NCBI GenBank assembly: GCA_046582185.1
Contig: JAYGEX010000042.1
Span: 124,001 to 188,000, forward strand
DNA length: 64,000 nucleotides
DNA from: GCA-002726655 sp046582185
GTDB lineage: Bacteria; Pseudomonadota; Gammaproteobacteria; Pseudomonadales; Azotimanducaceae
Reading direction: 5' to 3'
The notes under the pieces were generated by a model. The model did not search any database and was not told the origin of the DNA. It saw nothing but the letters and a program-made list of their open reading frames with translations. A program made the position numbers and the translations under genes. How positions within the stretch are numbered: position 1 is the stretch's first letter; each line of letters begins with the position of its first letter. Positions 8,306 through 17,569 of the stretch are shown here, piece after piece.

Positions 8306-9757
8306 TTATTCCTTCGACCTCATTTTGGAGTCAAGCGCCTCTGTTAGGCCGTCACCAAGAAGATTAAATGCAAGCACTGTGATGCTAATAAATACCGCGG
8401 GGAAGACAAGCTCATGAGGATGACTGAGCATGGTCTTAACGCCTTCATTACACATGGAACCCCAGGATGGCGTGGGCGGGGCAACGCCCATTCCAATAAA
8501 TGAAAGAAATGCTTCAGTAAAGATGGCTGCGGGGACTGCAAAGGTCAGGGTAACCAATATCACGCCCATGGTATTTGGGATAATGTGCCGCAATATGAGA
8601 TAAGTCGGTTTCGCGCCCAGCAGCTGTGCTGCTTCAATATATCCTTGCTCCCTTATTTGCAAAACCTGGCCGCGGACCAATCTTGCAGTTGCCGGCCATG
8701 CCAGCAAGATCAGGGCGATTAGCATGGGGAATATTCCGCTTTCCCCTGGACCAATCCCAAATCCGATCTTGAACAGAATCATAAATAATAGAAATGGCAG
8801 TGCGACCACAAAGTCTGCAAAGCGCATGAGAATGGAGTCGAAGGCGCCGCCGAAATAGCCCGCGAATCCGCCATAGATAATACCGATAATGACATAGATA
8901 AATGGCGCAACGATGCCGATAAATAATGAGACTCTTGCGCCTTTCATCAGTCTTGCCAGCATGTCGCGACCTAGATAATCAGTTCCAAAGGGGTGGAACT
9001 CCAGACTGATTTCTCTTCCTGTCTGTAGTCCATCGTCTTCCGGGATAAGGCCGCGCTCGGCAGCTTCGGATACTGTGATGGTCATTTGAGGTGTGACTGT
9101 TAGCACAGTATAGGTTTCGTATTCGTCGTAGCTATCGGTGGGCACGATGGAATAGTAATAGGCTCGACTCTCTAGGCTGAGTCGATCCTCGTAGCTGACC
9201 TCATTGCCTCCAAAAGTAGAGCCAAGTGGCAGTCCTAGGTCATTGAAGCTTTCAGGGTCGCGCTGATTACGGTAAATATTGTATCCGGCAGCGCCGGATA
9301 CCGGGTCCCAGATAAGCCTTACCTGCTGGGTGGTTGCAGCTTCATAAGTTCGCAGGCCCGTAACCGGGCCAACAGACTCAGCGTAGTCGTCTGGTTCGGC
9401 AGGAAAGCCTTCGATTGTTATGCCTGCCCATCGCTTATATGAGTCGACCAGTATGGCGTTCTTTGCCCATGATGGAGCTTGTGAAATTTGATTCAGGTCC
9501 TGAAGGGACGGATCGACTTGCCAGAGTAAAGGACCTAGCACGGTGAAAAACGCCAGGGCAATGACGATATACAGAGAGATAATCGCCCTGGTATTCTTCT
9601 TCAGGCGTATCCATGCATCTTGCCAATAGGACAAGGATGGGCGGGATATGTGTTCAACGCTGGTATTGGAATTGGCAGGCTGGAAATCGCTTTCGCTGGG
9701 GGTGAAGCTTATTGGAGTGTCTGCTATGGATGTATCTGTCATCGCGCCGTCTGTCAT
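8306..9757 (-). CDS. oppC: Oligopeptide/dipeptide ABC transporter permease OppC with an inserted FN3-like domain
   Basis: 483 residues, about 180 longer than a usual OppC (about 300). A cytoplasmic N-terminal tail (1-55) is followed by TM1 (57-78). Then comes a roughly 175-residue periplasmic insertion, after which the canonical HPFGTDYLGRDMLARL motif (255-270) and the remaining membrane segments and EAA loop (GYIEAAQLLGAK...) follow in normal order. Inside the insertion, residues about 130-225 read as a fibronectin type III domain (RLIWDPVSGAAGYNIYRNQR is characteristic). It shares a 4-base ATGA overlap with oppB. Role inferred: half of the peptide channel; the extra domain faces the periplasm and may touch the binding protein or cell wall. 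Confidence 0.88.
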   Translation of the reverse strand: MTDGAMTDTSIADTPISFTPSESDFQPANSNTSVEHISRPSLSYWQDAWIRLKKNTRAIISLYIVIALAFFTVLGPLLWQVDPSLQDLNQISQAPSWAKNAILVDSYKRWAGITIEGFPAEPDDYAESVGPVTGLRTYEAATTQQVRLIWDPVSGAAGYNIYRNQRDPESFNDLGLPLGSTFGGNEVSYEDRLSLESRAYYYSIVPTDSYDEYETYTVLTVTPQMTITVSEAAERGLIPEDDGLQTGREISLEFHPFGTDYLGRDMLARLMKGARVSLFIGIVAPFIYVIIGIIYGGFAGYFGGAFDSILMRFADFVVALPFLLFMILFKIGFGIGPGESGIFPMLIALILLAWPATARLVRGQVLQIREQGYIEAAQLLGAKPTYLILRHIIPNTMGVILVTLTFAVPAAIFTEAFLSFIGMGVAPPTPSWGSMCNEGVKTMLSHPHELVFPAVFISITVLAFNLLGDGLTEALDSKMRSKE

Positions 9758-10686
9758 TGCAAGCGAACCCTCGGGTCAATAAAGCCATACAATATATCGA
9801 CGATAATGACCATGATGACCAAAAATGCACCATAGAAAACGGTGGTACCCATGATAACGGTATAGTCCAGCTGCTGGACGGCCTGGACAAAATATCGACC
9901 CAGCCCGGGGATGGCAAATACAAGCTCTACGACGAAACCGCCAGTAGTAATTGCAGCGATCTGAGGGCCTAGTATGGTTATCACTGGCAGTATGGCGTTC
10001 CTTAACTGGTGTTTGAAAAAGATACGTGACGTGGATAGTCCCTTTGCGCGGGCAGTTTTAATATAGTCCTCGTTCATGACTTCCATCATGGATGAACGCA
10101 TCAAACGTGTGAGCAGTGCCATGGTTGAGAGCCCCAATACCAGCGACGGCATTAACATATGCCATATGGTGCCCCATCCAGCCACCGGAATGACAGACCT
10201 GCCAACCATGCTATTGATATTAACCAGCAGTAGCTGGCCCAATGCAGCGAAGACAAAGCTTGGCACTGAGATACCGAGGATTACGAGGAACATGATGATA
10301 AAGTCTGGTGCGCGATTTCTATAGAGTGCCGTTAGCGCTCCCCAGAGAATGCCGCCCATGGCAGCGAAGAATATGGCTAATAATCCAAGCGTCGCTGATA
10401 CAGGAAAATGATCGCGAATGATGTCGTTTACTCGTCGATTCTGCTGCGTAAATGAAATACCAAAATCGCCCTGCAACATGTTCCCGATATAAATCACATA
10501 CTGTTCAGGCACTGACTTGTCGAGGCCATATTTTTGTTCGAGATTTCTGCGTATCTCTGCGGAGACAGCTTTGTCATTCATCAACGGATCGCCAGGCACC
10601 ATATGCATCGCCATAAATGTGGCGGTGGCTATGAACCAGACTGTAACGATTCCGGCTAGTAGTCGCTTGAGAGTGTACAGCAGCAT
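9754..10686 (-). CDS. oppB: Oligopeptide/dipeptide ABC transporter permease OppB
   Basis: 310 residues with six predicted membrane segments, the first at 9-31 (LLAGIVTVWFIATATFMAMH). The N-terminal MVPGDPL and the loop KYGLDKSVPEQYVIYIGNMLQGDFGIS are classic OppB sequence, and the EAA loop appears as DYIKTARAKGLSTSRIFF in the C-terminal half. It forms the inner-membrane channel with OppC. It begins 7 bases after oppA and overlaps oppC by 4 (ATGA). Nothing odd in it. Confidence 0.93.
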   Translation of the reverse strand: MLLYTLKRLLAGIVTVWFIATATFMAMHMVPGDPLMNDKAVSAEIRRNLEQKYGLDKSVPEQYVIYIGNMLQGDFGISFTQQNRRVNDIIRDHFPVSATLGLLAIFFAAMGGILWGALTALYRNRAPDFIIMFLVILGISVPSFVFAALGQLLLVNINSMVGRSVIPVAGWGTIWHMLMPSLVLGLSTMALLTRLMRSSMMEVMNEDYIKTARAKGLSTSRIFFKHQLRNAILPVITILGPQIAAITTGGFVVELVFAIPGLGRYFVQAVQQLDYTVIMGTTVFYGAFLVIMVIIVDILYGFIDPRVRLQ

Positions 10687-10693
10687 AGGCAGC

Positions 10694-12298
10694 CTATTTC
10701 ACGACTTTGGCATGTGTGTAGTCCGGGTCAGGTCCGATGACTCGGCGGACAACGCCCTTAATTTTTGAATGCATCAGGTAGATCACACCCTGTTCATATT
10801 GTGGCAGTATCACCGCGTCATCGAACAAAATTTGTTGTAGCTCTGCCATCGCATCCATTCTGACTTTGGGTACTGACGTGCCCATGGCTACCCTCACCAG
10901 CTTGTCGTAGGCAGGATTGTTATATCTGCCGCGATTGTTCAGGTTCCAGGATGCAAACAGATCCCCAAAGGTCATCACGTCGTCGAAATCAGGGCCCCAG
11001 CCTGCGCCCACGATATCAAAATCACCAGCGGTCATCTTTGCCAGTCGCTGCTTAAATGTCTGGACATCAATCTTGATATCCAGGCCAAGCCTGGCCTTCA
11101 GCATACCTTGCATGTATTCTGCCTGTTTGGCTGCCGTCGGACTGTCACTAACTAAAAGTACAAGGGGCGGCATCGTCTCCAGACCGAGCTCTTGCTTTGC
11201 AAGTTTCAGTAAATCCTTGGCTTTCTTGATGTCTAATTCAACAGTCTCCGCAGGGTACTCGCGCCTGAATTTGTCTTCAATACCATTGAGCCAAACGGGG
11301 AAAAGACTTTCTCCTGGCAGGTTTCCCGGGGTTGCCAGAACCTTGTTTACCATTTCATTGGTATCGAATACGTGCTGAATTGCCTTTCGGAGATTCAGGT
11401 TTCGGGTGACTCGGCCTTCCTTGTGGTTGTATTCAAGGAAGAATATGGAGCCGGTTGTAAATCGTCTGATTCGAAATTTCTGGGTTAGTGCATCCTTGTA
11501 AGTTTCACCGTCAAGTCGGGTATGCACGATTTTGCCATCGATAAACAGATTGAGTCGCGCACGAGTGTCGGCAGTAATGTAATCAGCGTTAATGGCATTA
11601 AGCGTAATTGATTCCCTGTCCCAATAGTTTTCGTTCTTTACCATTTTTAATGAAGCGCTATGGGTCCACTCCGATAGTCGAAACGGTCCATTATAAAGCA
11701 GGTCATCCGGGTCAGCGCCAAAGCGCTCACCACGTGTTTCAAAGAAATTTTCGCGCACCGGGAAGTAGGTGACGAAGGCTGTCAATTTCACGAAATAGCC
11801 GGTGGGCCGAGAAAATTCAACGCGCAGTATTCTGTCATTTATTGCGTGCGCGCCCAACTCAGATGGGTCCATTTTACCCTGATTGATGGCTTCCCCATTC
11901 TTAATTGGATACAGAATGAATGCGTATTCAGAAGCTGTTGTAGGTTTGAGTGCATGTTTCCAGGCGAAAACAAAATCGTGTGCAGTCACCGCTTTGCCGT
12001 CGCTCCATCGGGCATCATCGCGAAGCCAGAATGTTGCCTCGGTATCATTCATCTCCCAGCGTTCGGCAACCCCGGGCACGATATTTCCACGCCGGTCGTA
12101 ACGGACGAGCCCTTCCATGACATGACTCAGAATTCCAATGCTGACTGCATCGGTTGCTTTCATACCATTGAGTTGAGGCGGCTCCTGGGCAAGAGCGATA
12201 GTGATGGTCTGACTATCGAAATCAACAGAGGTGGCATCAACTTGCGCCAGACCTGATTGCGCGAAAAGCAGCGCAGCGAATGCCAAAACTAGTCGCAT
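10694..12298 (-). CDS. oppA: Peptide ABC transporter substrate-binding protein (family 5)
   Basis: 534 residues. A signal peptide (about 1-18, cleavage after SGLA) sends it to the periplasm. The family 5 signature is visible: GLVRYDRRGNIVPGVAERWEMND followed by TFWLRDDARWSDGKAVTAHDFVFAW. It resembles OppA/MppA-type peptide binders (TASEYAFILYPIKNGEAINQGK is an OppA-like insert). It captures peptides and hands them to OppBC. First gene of the operon; the 119 bases to the divergent gene at 12418 must hold both promoters. Confidence 0.92.
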   Translation of the reverse strand: MRLVLAFAALLFAQSGLAQVDATSVDFDSQTITIALAQEPPQLNGMKATDAVSIGILSHVMEGLVRYDRRGNIVPGVAERWEMNDTEATFWLRDDARWSDGKAVTAHDFVFAWKHALKPTTASEYAFILYPIKNGEAINQGKMDPSELGAHAINDRILRVEFSRPTGYFVKLTAFVTYFPVRENFFETRGERFGADPDDLLYNGPFRLSEWTHSASLKMVKNENYWDRESITLNAINADYITADTRARLNLFIDGKIVHTRLDGETYKDALTQKFRIRRFTTGSIFFLEYNHKEGRVTRNLNLRKAIQHVFDTNEMVNKVLATPGNLPGESLFPVWLNGIEDKFRREYPAETVELDIKKAKDLLKLAKQELGLETMPPLVLLVSDSPTAAKQAEYMQGMLKARLGLDIKIDVQTFKQRLAKMTAGDFDIVGAGWGPDFDDVMTFGDLFASWNLNNRGRYNNPAYDKLVRVAMGTSVPKVRMDAMAELQQILFDDAVILPQYEQGVIYLMHSKIKGVVRRVIGPDPDYTHAKVVK

Positions 12299-12417
12299 AT
12301 TCGGTTCTCATAACTTCAATTGAGCGGATTGTAGCATGGTGGGCGCGTCGCGAAAGTCCTTCCTTGGCAAGGAAATGCGTTAATATTACCTGCTCAGATG
12401 AATAGGAATTCCAGGCA

Positions 12418-12996
12418 ATGAAACGACTATGTTTTCTCTTTGTACTTAGCCTTTCAGGCATCTCCACAGTCAGTGGAGATGAATGTATTTCCATAAGGGA
12501 TGGCAGCGAGAGGCTGACCTGCTTCGACGCTGTAATCGCCTGTACAAAAATTATGAAGACGGAGGCGAGACTTGCCTGTTATGACAAAGCCTATACTGAA
12601 TCAGCAATTGTCAGTGCACCTGTAGAGCCTATGAATGTAGAAACAGATGCCGACGAATCGCCGGTAATTGTCGAGCATAAAGTGCCCGTCAAGATCGTCG
12701 AGAAGCAGGAAGAGCCTGCGCCATTGAAACAGGACGCTGAGGAAAGTTTTGGCAAAAAGGAAAGCAGCAAAGACCCTGCGAAGTACATTCAATCGACCAT
12801 TGTAGATGTTATGCGAAACTCCCATAAGATTGACTATCTAAGATTGGAGAATGGCCAGATCTGGCGTGAAAATGATGACTACCGAGTTCGATACAAGGTG
12901 GGTCAAAGCGTCCGTATTGAGAAGGGCATCCTTGGCTCATATAACCTTAAGATCAAAGGCGTTAAGAAACTTATGAAGGTGAAAAGAATCAACTAG
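12418..12996 (+). CDS. Secreted cysteine-motif protein of unknown function
   Basis: 192 residues with a signal peptide (1-20). The mature N-terminus has four cysteines (23, 35, 42, 54) in a repeated RLTCFD / RLACYD pattern, found in periplasmic proteins such as the VasI/TagO-like group. A middle charged, Pro/Val-rich linker (60-125) leads to a compact C-terminal domain with LRLENGQIWREND and the ending GSYNLKIKGVKKLMKVKRIN, a conserved gammaproteobacterial arrangement. I do not know its function. It is divergent from oppA. Its stop codon TAG (12994-12996) lies inside the terminal CTAGTTCTTGCCC of repeat copy A. Confidence 0.8.
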   Translation: MKRLCFLFVLSLSGISTVSGDECISIRDGSERLTCFDAVIACTKIMKTEARLACYDKAYTESAIVSAPVEPMNVETDADESPVIVEHKVPVKIVEKQEEPAPLKQDAEESFGKKESSKDPAKYIQSTIVDVMRNSHKIDYLRLENGQIWRENDDYRVRYKVGQSVRIEKGILGSYNLKIKGVKKLMKVKRIN

Positions 12997-13110
12997 TTCT
13001 TGCCCGAGTTCTAATGCCTCCTGTGTACTTCCCTGGTAAGTGATTGTTTTATATAGCTAACGAGATTGCAGAATTGCTCAGGTTCGACTATTTGTGGACG
13101 GAAATCAACT
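12993..13110 (-). repeat. Dispersed repeat, copy A (minus orientation)
   Basis: Member of a family of short repeats with related ends (consensus outer end TTAGTTCYYGTCC). Here the ends are CTAGTTCTTGCCC at 12993 and the complement of AGTTGATTTCCGTCC at about 13110. The internal block GTAAGTGATTGTTTTATAT (13035-13053) is the complement of the core also found in copies C and D (AAAACAATCACTT). It lies between two convergent genes, supplies the stop codon of the upstream plus-strand gene and ends 12 bases from the stop of the TPR/oxygenase gene. Confidence 0.6.
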
Positions 13111-13121
13111 GGTTCTCAGAC

Positions 13122-14924
13122 TTAAGCGGGTACGATGTCAAACACAACCGTTGTGCGCGTCTGCTGCGCTTTAAATGGCACCGTGCCATGCCACATGTAG
13201 GAAGGGAACAGCGCCAGCTTACCGGGCTCAGGCCTGACATAAAACTGGGCTGGCAAGGGTTCGTGCAACTTGAAATTAGGCTCTCCGAACTTTAACCAGC
13301 CCTCCCTGCTTCCCTGATCCATATCATCAGGCAGGTTTACATAATACGCAGAGCTGAACCAGCCCATAGGATGCACGTGCATGGTGTGGAAGCCTTGATC
13401 CTTAAGTTTGACGGACCAGGATGCAGAGTATTTGAATGCCTGTGTCTGCGGAAACAAGGCAAAGGGAGGGTCAAATTGCGCGACTTTATTCAAGTGCTCA
13501 TGGATACAGAGGTCGAAACTTTGGATGAGTAACCGCAGCGCCTCATTTTCCCAGGTCAATAGATTGCCATGGGTTTGCGTACCACCTCTGACGGTCTGAT
13601 CATAAGGGTAGTATTTGGTCTGGTGTACCTGCATGAGGAAACTATCGAGGAATTCATTGAACTCAAGCATGTTGCTGAATCCCTCCGGCGTGGGTACGAA
13701 ATATTCTCCGACAAATTGTTGATAGTCATTAACCTTCGCCTCTCTTTCATCGCCCAGCAGGCGCCAGCAGAGTGTTAAATGGGACAGCGCATATTGGTTA
13801 TCGGGTTCAACTGTAAATACGTGGCTCAATAATTTGGCCGCTCTATCCGTATGGCCTGCCTCCAGAAGTGAAATGCCGAAGTGCAATAGATGTGCGTTCG
13901 AAGGGTTTTCTCGGCATGCCTGCTCGTGGAATCCAAGGGCAACCTCCTGATTACCAGCAGCCATCTGACAGCGCCCCAGAAAATCAAGATAGTTCGGATG
14001 ATCTGAATTCGCCACCGGCCATTGATCCAGATACTCCAATGCCAGGGAAGGTTGTTCTGCTGCCAGTAAGCTTTCGACGCAAGACAGGATGAGTTCATCA
14101 TTGATTACGTTCTGAGCAAACACTTGTTCGTAGCTCTGGACGAACTGCTCCTTCATGCCCAGCGACCAGAGTAGAGAACTGATGTTGCGGTGGGCATCTA
14201 CATATGCAGGATTGAGTGCCAGGGCCTGTCGATAACAAGCCAGAGCTTTATCCAGTTCAGCGATATCAGAGTAAGCATTGCCAACATTCTGGTACAACTC
14301 AAAGCTGGTAATGTTTTGATTCAATAATTTTTGATAGTGTTGCAGGGCGGCTTGCGGTTGGTTGTTCAGACGATGGGCTACGCCAAGATTGTGCTCAGTG
14401 ATGGCATGTTCAGGTCGAATCAGTAAAGACGTTTCATAGCTGGATATTGCGCCTTGATAATCCTTAAGCTCTTTTTTCAGATGCCCTGACAGGCTGTGCA
14501 AGGCCGGGTCTCTTGGGTTGAGGATGAGTCCTTTATTGATGTACTGCTCTGATAGCTTAAATTCCTTGCCTTCCTGTAATGCCATCGCCAGGTTTCGATA
14601 GGCGTCTACATAATCTGCTTGTAGCGCAATGGCTGTTCGATAATGGTCTATAGCCTCGCTAAGCCGACCTTGCCGCTTCAGGCAATTGGCCAGGTTGTTG
14701 TGGACATTGGGTTGCTCGTGTTTCCGGGCGAGAGACTGACCCATATATTTAATGGCCAGGTCGAACTTTTGTTGCTTTGAATAAACCATTCCCAGAAGCT
14801 GGGATGCATTGAAGTCGTCGGTATCTGAGAGGTAAGTTTTATAGAGAACTTCCGCTTGCTGCAGTTGTCCCGCCTGGTGTGCAGAGATAGCTTGGATGAG
14901 TATTTTGGATTGTTGTTGCGGCAT
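13122..14924 (-). CDS. TPR protein with C-terminal 2OG-Fe(II) oxygenase domain
   Basis: 600 residues. Residues about 1-390 are tandem tetratricopeptide repeats (for example VHNNLANCLKRQGRLSEAID and NVGNAYSDIAELDKALACYR). The C-terminal roughly 200 residues match the putative 2OG-Fe(II) oxygenase family: MHVHPMGWFSSAYYVNLP supplies iron-binding histidine(s), and LALFPSYMWHGTVPF followed by RTTVVFDIVP supplies the distal histidine and the 2-oxoglutarate arginine. Predicted to hydroxylate a protein or peptide held by the TPRs; the substrate is unknown. It follows a methyltransferase gene by 10 bases and ends the minus-strand group downstream of the TonB receptor, a neighbourhood common in marine Gammaproteobacteria. 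Confidence 0.85.
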   Translation of the reverse strand: MPQQQSKILIQAISAHQAGQLQQAEVLYKTYLSDTDDFNASQLLGMVYSKQQKFDLAIKYMGQSLARKHEQPNVHNNLANCLKRQGRLSEAIDHYRTAIALQADYVDAYRNLAMALQEGKEFKLSEQYINKGLILNPRDPALHSLSGHLKKELKDYQGAISSYETSLLIRPEHAITEHNLGVAHRLNNQPQAALQHYQKLLNQNITSFELYQNVGNAYSDIAELDKALACYRQALALNPAYVDAHRNISSLLWSLGMKEQFVQSYEQVFAQNVINDELILSCVESLLAAEQPSLALEYLDQWPVANSDHPNYLDFLGRCQMAAGNQEVALGFHEQACRENPSNAHLLHFGISLLEAGHTDRAAKLLSHVFTVEPDNQYALSHLTLCWRLLGDEREAKVNDYQQFVGEYFVPTPEGFSNMLEFNEFLDSFLMQVHQTKYYPYDQTVRGGTQTHGNLLTWENEALRLLIQSFDLCIHEHLNKVAQFDPPFALFPQTQAFKYSASWSVKLKDQGFHTMHVHPMGWFSSAYYVNLPDDMDQGSREGWLKFGEPNFKLHEPLPAQFYVRPEPGKLALFPSYMWHGTVPFKAQQTRTTVVFDIVPA

Positions 14925-14934
14925 TTAAAAAAGC

Positions 14935-15852
14935 TTACGGCCGTTCCGCCGTGATGCTCCAGGCGACTGGCAGGTCATTGCCTGAAATTGTAAATGGCGA
15001 ATAGCCGACCTTCCTCAATCCTTGCTTTGTGAACATCTGGCATATGTTTCGAATCTCTTTTTCAGAGCGGGCAGCCTGGCGCATCTGAGTGAGCCGAAGG
15101 ATATTTTTGTCTACATCCAATCGCATTGCTTCAAGCCAATCAACGATGTCTGACTCATCATAATGAGATCTACGATCAAAGAGTTGTTGGAAGCCGAAGT
15201 ATAAATGGTGATGGATACCTTCAGGGTATTCTTTAAGAGTCGCGGCGAGCTGCTCCCCTGCGGCGTTGAACTTTGACATTGACTGGTCCGAATTTTGGTT
15301 CGCGAATGACGATCGCACCAGATCAAGCGCCGCAGAAATGAAATTTGAATTTGTCGCCGAGTGAGCTCCTGCGAGCAGACGTTTATTTTTACTGTCTATG
15401 TATCCGTCCTGATGGTGGCAGAGGATGGCGATTCTGCCGCCTCTGGCCACAAGATCACCGGCTTCGGTGAAAGCATTGGCACCGGCATACTCTATGCCGA
15501 ACTGGCTGACCACGAGGTCGAAGGCTTCAGAAGGAAACGGCAGTTGCGATGCAGAGCAGGCGATTACCTTTGTCGATGGAAGCCGGCGCTGAAATAGTTG
15601 AAGTGCATCAGTAGACAAGTCGGCACCGAACAGTTCATAGCTATGTTCATCATTGTGCTTATCGAGATCGGCGAATACTGATCCTGCACCGCATGCCAGG
15701 TCGATAATCCGCGAAGTCGAATGGGCGCCTGATAGCTGTGTCTGCCAGTAGGCGGCGAGCTGAGGATGTCTGTCCCCGGATTTGTTAACGAATACTTCAC
15801 CCGAGGTGCCTTCTTGAGTCCAGTAGTCGGACCATTTGTCGGTTTGTATCAT
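14935..15852 (-). CDS. Class I SAM-dependent methyltransferase
   Basis: 305 residues. Motif I IIDLACGAGSVFADL (about 47-61) binds S-adenosylmethionine, followed by LFGADLST (motif II acidic residue) and the post-II segment FPSEAFDLVVSQFGIEYA, a standard order for class I enzymes. The C-terminal half is less conserved and probably recognises the substrate, which I cannot name. The 10-base gap to the TPR/2OG-oxygenase gene suggests they are translated from one message, so a modification pathway acting on one target is plausible. The gene starts 117 bases after the last codon of the decayed sulfotransferase. Confidence 0.85.
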   Translation of the reverse strand: MIQTDKWSDYWTQEGTSGEVFVNKSGDRHPQLAAYWQTQLSGAHSTSRIIDLACGAGSVFADLDKHNDEHSYELFGADLSTDALQLFQRRLPSTKVIACSASQLPFPSEAFDLVVSQFGIEYAGANAFTEAGDLVARGGRIAILCHHQDGYIDSKNKRLLAGAHSATNSNFISAALDLVRSSFANQNSDQSMSKFNAAGEQLAATLKEYPEGIHHHLYFGFQQLFDRRSHYDESDIVDWLEAMRLDVDKNILRLTQMRQAARSEKEIRNICQMFTKQGLRKVGYSPFTISGNDLPVAWSITAERP

Positions 15853-15969
15853 AGCCTGGATGAGAGGAAGCTCTATTCTTGGTGTATATACAGCATACGA
15901 TTCATCGTCTATTGCTGCAAAAGTTTTCCGGAAGAAATTGACCTTGAATGCACTGGAAGATTGACGACA

Positions 15970-17431
15970 TTAGCGATCAAGCATCTCGATTAGCGGGGCT
16001 AACTGCTTCTCGTAATGCTTCCAGGATCCGACTGAACTGGAATAGATGACCTGTCGTACCTGGGAGGCGCTTGCTGTTTTAACAGGGCGCTTGGTCTTGT
16101 GGAAGTCCAGGCACGCACTCTGCCACTCTTATCCACAATAATCCAGCAGTCGGCGCGATTGTACTTCAAGGTCGCCCACCAGCTCTTCGTAGCGAAACTG
16201 CAACATAAAGTCTGGCAGGACTGTTTGCCAATGATTCATCAATGTGCTGTACGCATTGTAATATCTTGCCAGCTCACTCAATTGATAGCTGTAGTATGGG
16301 CCGTTTTGAGAGAAGTGGTTTTTGTACAAGGACAGGCAATTGTCCTGAGGGTTTCGATAGCAATGAATGATCCGGGCGTTTGGAAATATCAACTTGATCA
16401 TGCCCACAAATTTGAAGTTGTCTGGTTGTTTATTAGTGGTGTACCGGGCCATCCCTGCAGATGCGCTGACTTCTGCCAGGTATTGTTCCGCCATCGGTTT
16501 CAGATCATCTGCTGTTGTTTCCAATAGGACGTTTGGATACTTAAGGGTGTCCACATGTTTGTTGATAACGCTACCCAGAGATTGAATTTCACCGGCGCCA
16601 TACACGTCGCTATGGCTAGACAAAATCTGTTCAACCAGACTTGTACCGGAGCGGGGCATTCCTAGGATGAATATTGGCGTGGCAACTGGATCGCCTGCCT
16701 TTGATGTTTGTTCGAAAAAGGGAGGTGTGAAAAATTTGATCTGTTCCTTTACGTCGTGTTCCCAGTCCAGAATATCGAAGTCCAACTGGCTTCGCATAAT
16801 GTTGTTGGCTTGCTCAAAATGTCTGAATGCTTCGTCATATCGGTGCAGGTCTTCAAATGATTTACCCAGGCCAAAATGTAAGTGCATCTTTGAGTTTGGC
16901 GGGATGCCAGCAGCTGACAATAGAGATTCCATCGTCTTCATGTGGGCATCGTATTCTGTGTGCTTAACTAACATTGCCAGTTGCCTGTGCGCATCACAAT
17001 AGCCCGGATTGATGGCAAGTGTTGCCTTGAAGTGTAGGACGGCGTCGCCGAGTCTGCCTGCTATTTTGCAAACATTGGCAAGACTGGCGCGGGTATCTGC
17101 GTTGTCCGGGAGTAGTGCACTGGCCAGTTGGTAATATTGAATTGAAGAATCAAAGTCACCGGTAGATTCAAGCAGGCGTGCCAGGTTGTGGTGGGCTTCT
17201 CCATAGTCAGGCTTCAGCGATATTGCGCGCCGAAAGAGTTCCTCCGCTACGCTAAAATCACCCTGTTGAAATTCTGTCAATCCAAGCAATTGCATTGCAA
17301 CCGCATCATTTGGTGCGGATGCCAATATTTGTTCATATGCGAGTCTGGCCTGCGGCAGGCGAACCAGCTCTATGGTGATCCAAACCCGCGTCAAGAAGCT
17401 GCTGATGAACGTCTGTGGGCGTTTGCTGCAT
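15970..17431 (-). pseudogene. TPR sulfotransferase, broken by a frameshift and a nonsense codon
   Basis: The longest intact piece (16129-17478) encodes TPR repeats and a sulfotransferase domain with the PAPS-binding loop PIFILGMPRSGTSLVEQIL. It is damaged at both ends. Upstream, the natural start is ATG at 17431 (MQQTPTDVHQQLLDAGLDHH...), which joins the TPR frame (RLPQARLAYEQIL) only if one base of the A pair at 17362-17363 (plus strand) is removed. Downstream, TAA at 16129-16131 interrupts DYCG-*-EWQSACLDFHKTKRPV; the frame then stays open to 15970, ending in SSSVGSWKHYEKQLAPLIEM, the normal C-terminus. TTA to TAA would explain it. Two lesions argue for real decay, though assembly errors are possible. 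Confidence 0.82.
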
Positions 17432-17499
17432 GTTAAGTTTCCATTTGTCTGTAAAGGGATCACAGCAATATCTTTCAATTTATCAAGATATATCAGGCG

Positions 17500-17529
17500 A
17501 AAAAAAACGGCGAGCCTAGGCTCGCCGTT
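17500..17529 (-). terminator. Rho-independent terminator of the TonB receptor gene
   Basis: A 24-base perfect palindrome centred on CCTAGG (17506-17529; arms AACGGCGAGCCT and AGGCTCGCCGTT) is followed on the minus strand by a run of T (complement of A at 17500-17507). It lies 41 bases after the receptor stop codon, so it ends that transcript before the sulfotransferase pseudogene. Confidence 0.9.
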
Positions 17530-17569
17530 TCCTTTGCTACTAGTTTATAAGACTAGCATCGAACCACGA

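Noticed and set aside
16129..16131. TAA in the sulfotransferase as recoding
   Set aside because: TAA recoding is not expected here, and the same gene has a frameshift, so decay or sequence error is simpler.
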